NCBI GenBank assembly: GCA_028565635.1
Contig: JAOXYB010028234.1
Span: 1 to 15,291, forward strand
Length of the DNA: 15,291 nucleotides
Direction: 5' to 3'
From: Phoronis ovalis
Taxonomy: Eukaryota; Phoronida; Phoronidae
The notes below the pieces were generated by a model. It did no database searches, was not told the origin of the DNA, and saw only the letters and a list, made by a program, of their open reading frames with translations. A program made the translations under genes and the position numbers. Positions 14,616-15,291 of the stretch are shown piece by piece. Every line of letters starts with the position of its first letter. The first letter of the stretch is position 1.

Positions 14616-15291
14616 CTAAAGCAATGAACAAGAGGTCTGCTTTTGAAAAAAGATGCTCATCATACATGAAACAGTTTCCTGAGTTTTAAAGCAATCTCCC
14701 CATGTATCACAGTTATCAGGATATGGACAAAAACAATGGCTTGACAACTGTGAGATATTGTCGAAATTTCACATGTAATTGGCCCTACAATACCACCTAC
14801 CCTACAATGCCCAATCATTTATGGGCTTCTTAAAATCACATTTGAATACCATCACATACTGTCATTGTACTGTCTCAGGAAGCAAAATGGCCACTAGCGT
14901 GACATATTGGAAGGTCAAAATTATAACGAGACTTATCCTGTAAAATAATCTACAGAAACAAACTTGACCCGCATTTCGACCTCTATTTACTTTCAGAATT
15001 AAGGCATTCCGGCTCTACATCTATATGTATCAGTTTTCAAGATACCACATATTAACCTATGACATCCGCCCATAAGGCATTCTTCAAACCACATTTGAAT
15101 TGTCAAGGCAGCACTTGTCTGTGGCTATAGACAAACCATAGTGGGATGAAATAAAGCAGGTGCGGATACATGGGGATTTCCGCCGTTTTCTGGAACACGG
15201 TCACGAAATTTCTGGGGGAAAAAAATCCTAGAAAACCCTATAAAAATCATGTTAAAAGTTGTTTCGAAAACGGTCACGATTTCCTGACCGT
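14616..15291 (-). other. MAO: Probable upstream MAO intron (open at the window edge)
   Basis: No further MAO exon is seen on the minus strand; in particular the expected flavin-linking Cys region is absent. The end of the window carries CGGTCACGA twice, 73 bases apart (15198 and 15271). The second copy is part of the 7-base inverted repeat ACGGTCA/TGACCGT (15270-15291), which suggests a dispersed repeat that runs out of the window. Confidence 0.6.

Noticed and set aside
14458-14689. Overlapping open frames on both strands across the MAO exon
   Set aside because: They are out of frame with the conserved [16 protein letters not shown] coding sequence.
14780-15105. Repeated words CCCTACAAT and CACATTTGAAT in the upstream MAO intron taken as a tandem array
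   Set aside because: Each occurs only twice with unlike neighbours, which is too little to call a repeat unit.

Overview
The window looks like nuclear DNA from an animal, probably an invertebrate. It is AT-rich, its genes are split by GT-AG introns of about 240 to 1330 bases, and it carries non-coding mobile-element remnants and simple repeats. No prokaryotic operon, rRNA, tRNA or CRISPR array was seen. A monoamine oxidase that keeps the animal-type C-terminal membrane tail supports Metazoa. Modest intron size would suit a compact invertebrate genome such as a tunicate's, but the species cannot be named from this sequence.

Layout. Positions 1-2747 are non-coding 5' flank, including a foldback element of about 860 bp with arms of about 225 bp (1250-2107). 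Positions 2748-11294 (+) hold an 11-exon gene assembled here from splice sites. All ten junctions agree in phase, and the joined reading frame of 3363 nt runs from ATG to TAG and encodes 1120 residues. The product is a multi-pass membrane protein (about 16 or 17 hydrophobic segments) with a Ser/Pro-rich cytoplasmic tail. I do not recognise its family. Intron 3 contains a 470-bp inverted-repeat transposon (5370-5839) flanked by a perfect 9-bp target-site duplication. Intron 1 carries a 66-bp-period tandem duplication.

Positions 11295-13440 are the intergenic space between two convergent 3' ends. They hold palindromes, hairpins, a diverged direct repeat and a small open frame ending near an EPNPGP (2A-like) hexapeptide. 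Positions 13441-14615 (-) are the last three coding exons of a monoamine oxidase gene: the FAD-binding/aromatic-cage exon, a 21-codon exon, and the tail-anchor exon. The rest of that gene lies beyond the right edge, and 14616-15291 appears to be its next intron.

The two genes are convergent and show no obvious functional link. The most interesting object is the unrecognised membrane protein. Its C-terminal half looks like two diverged copies of one transmembrane module, each followed by a cytoplasmic SSPLL(S)RRK motif. Its tail carries a second, younger duplication (LxESGSLPNI).
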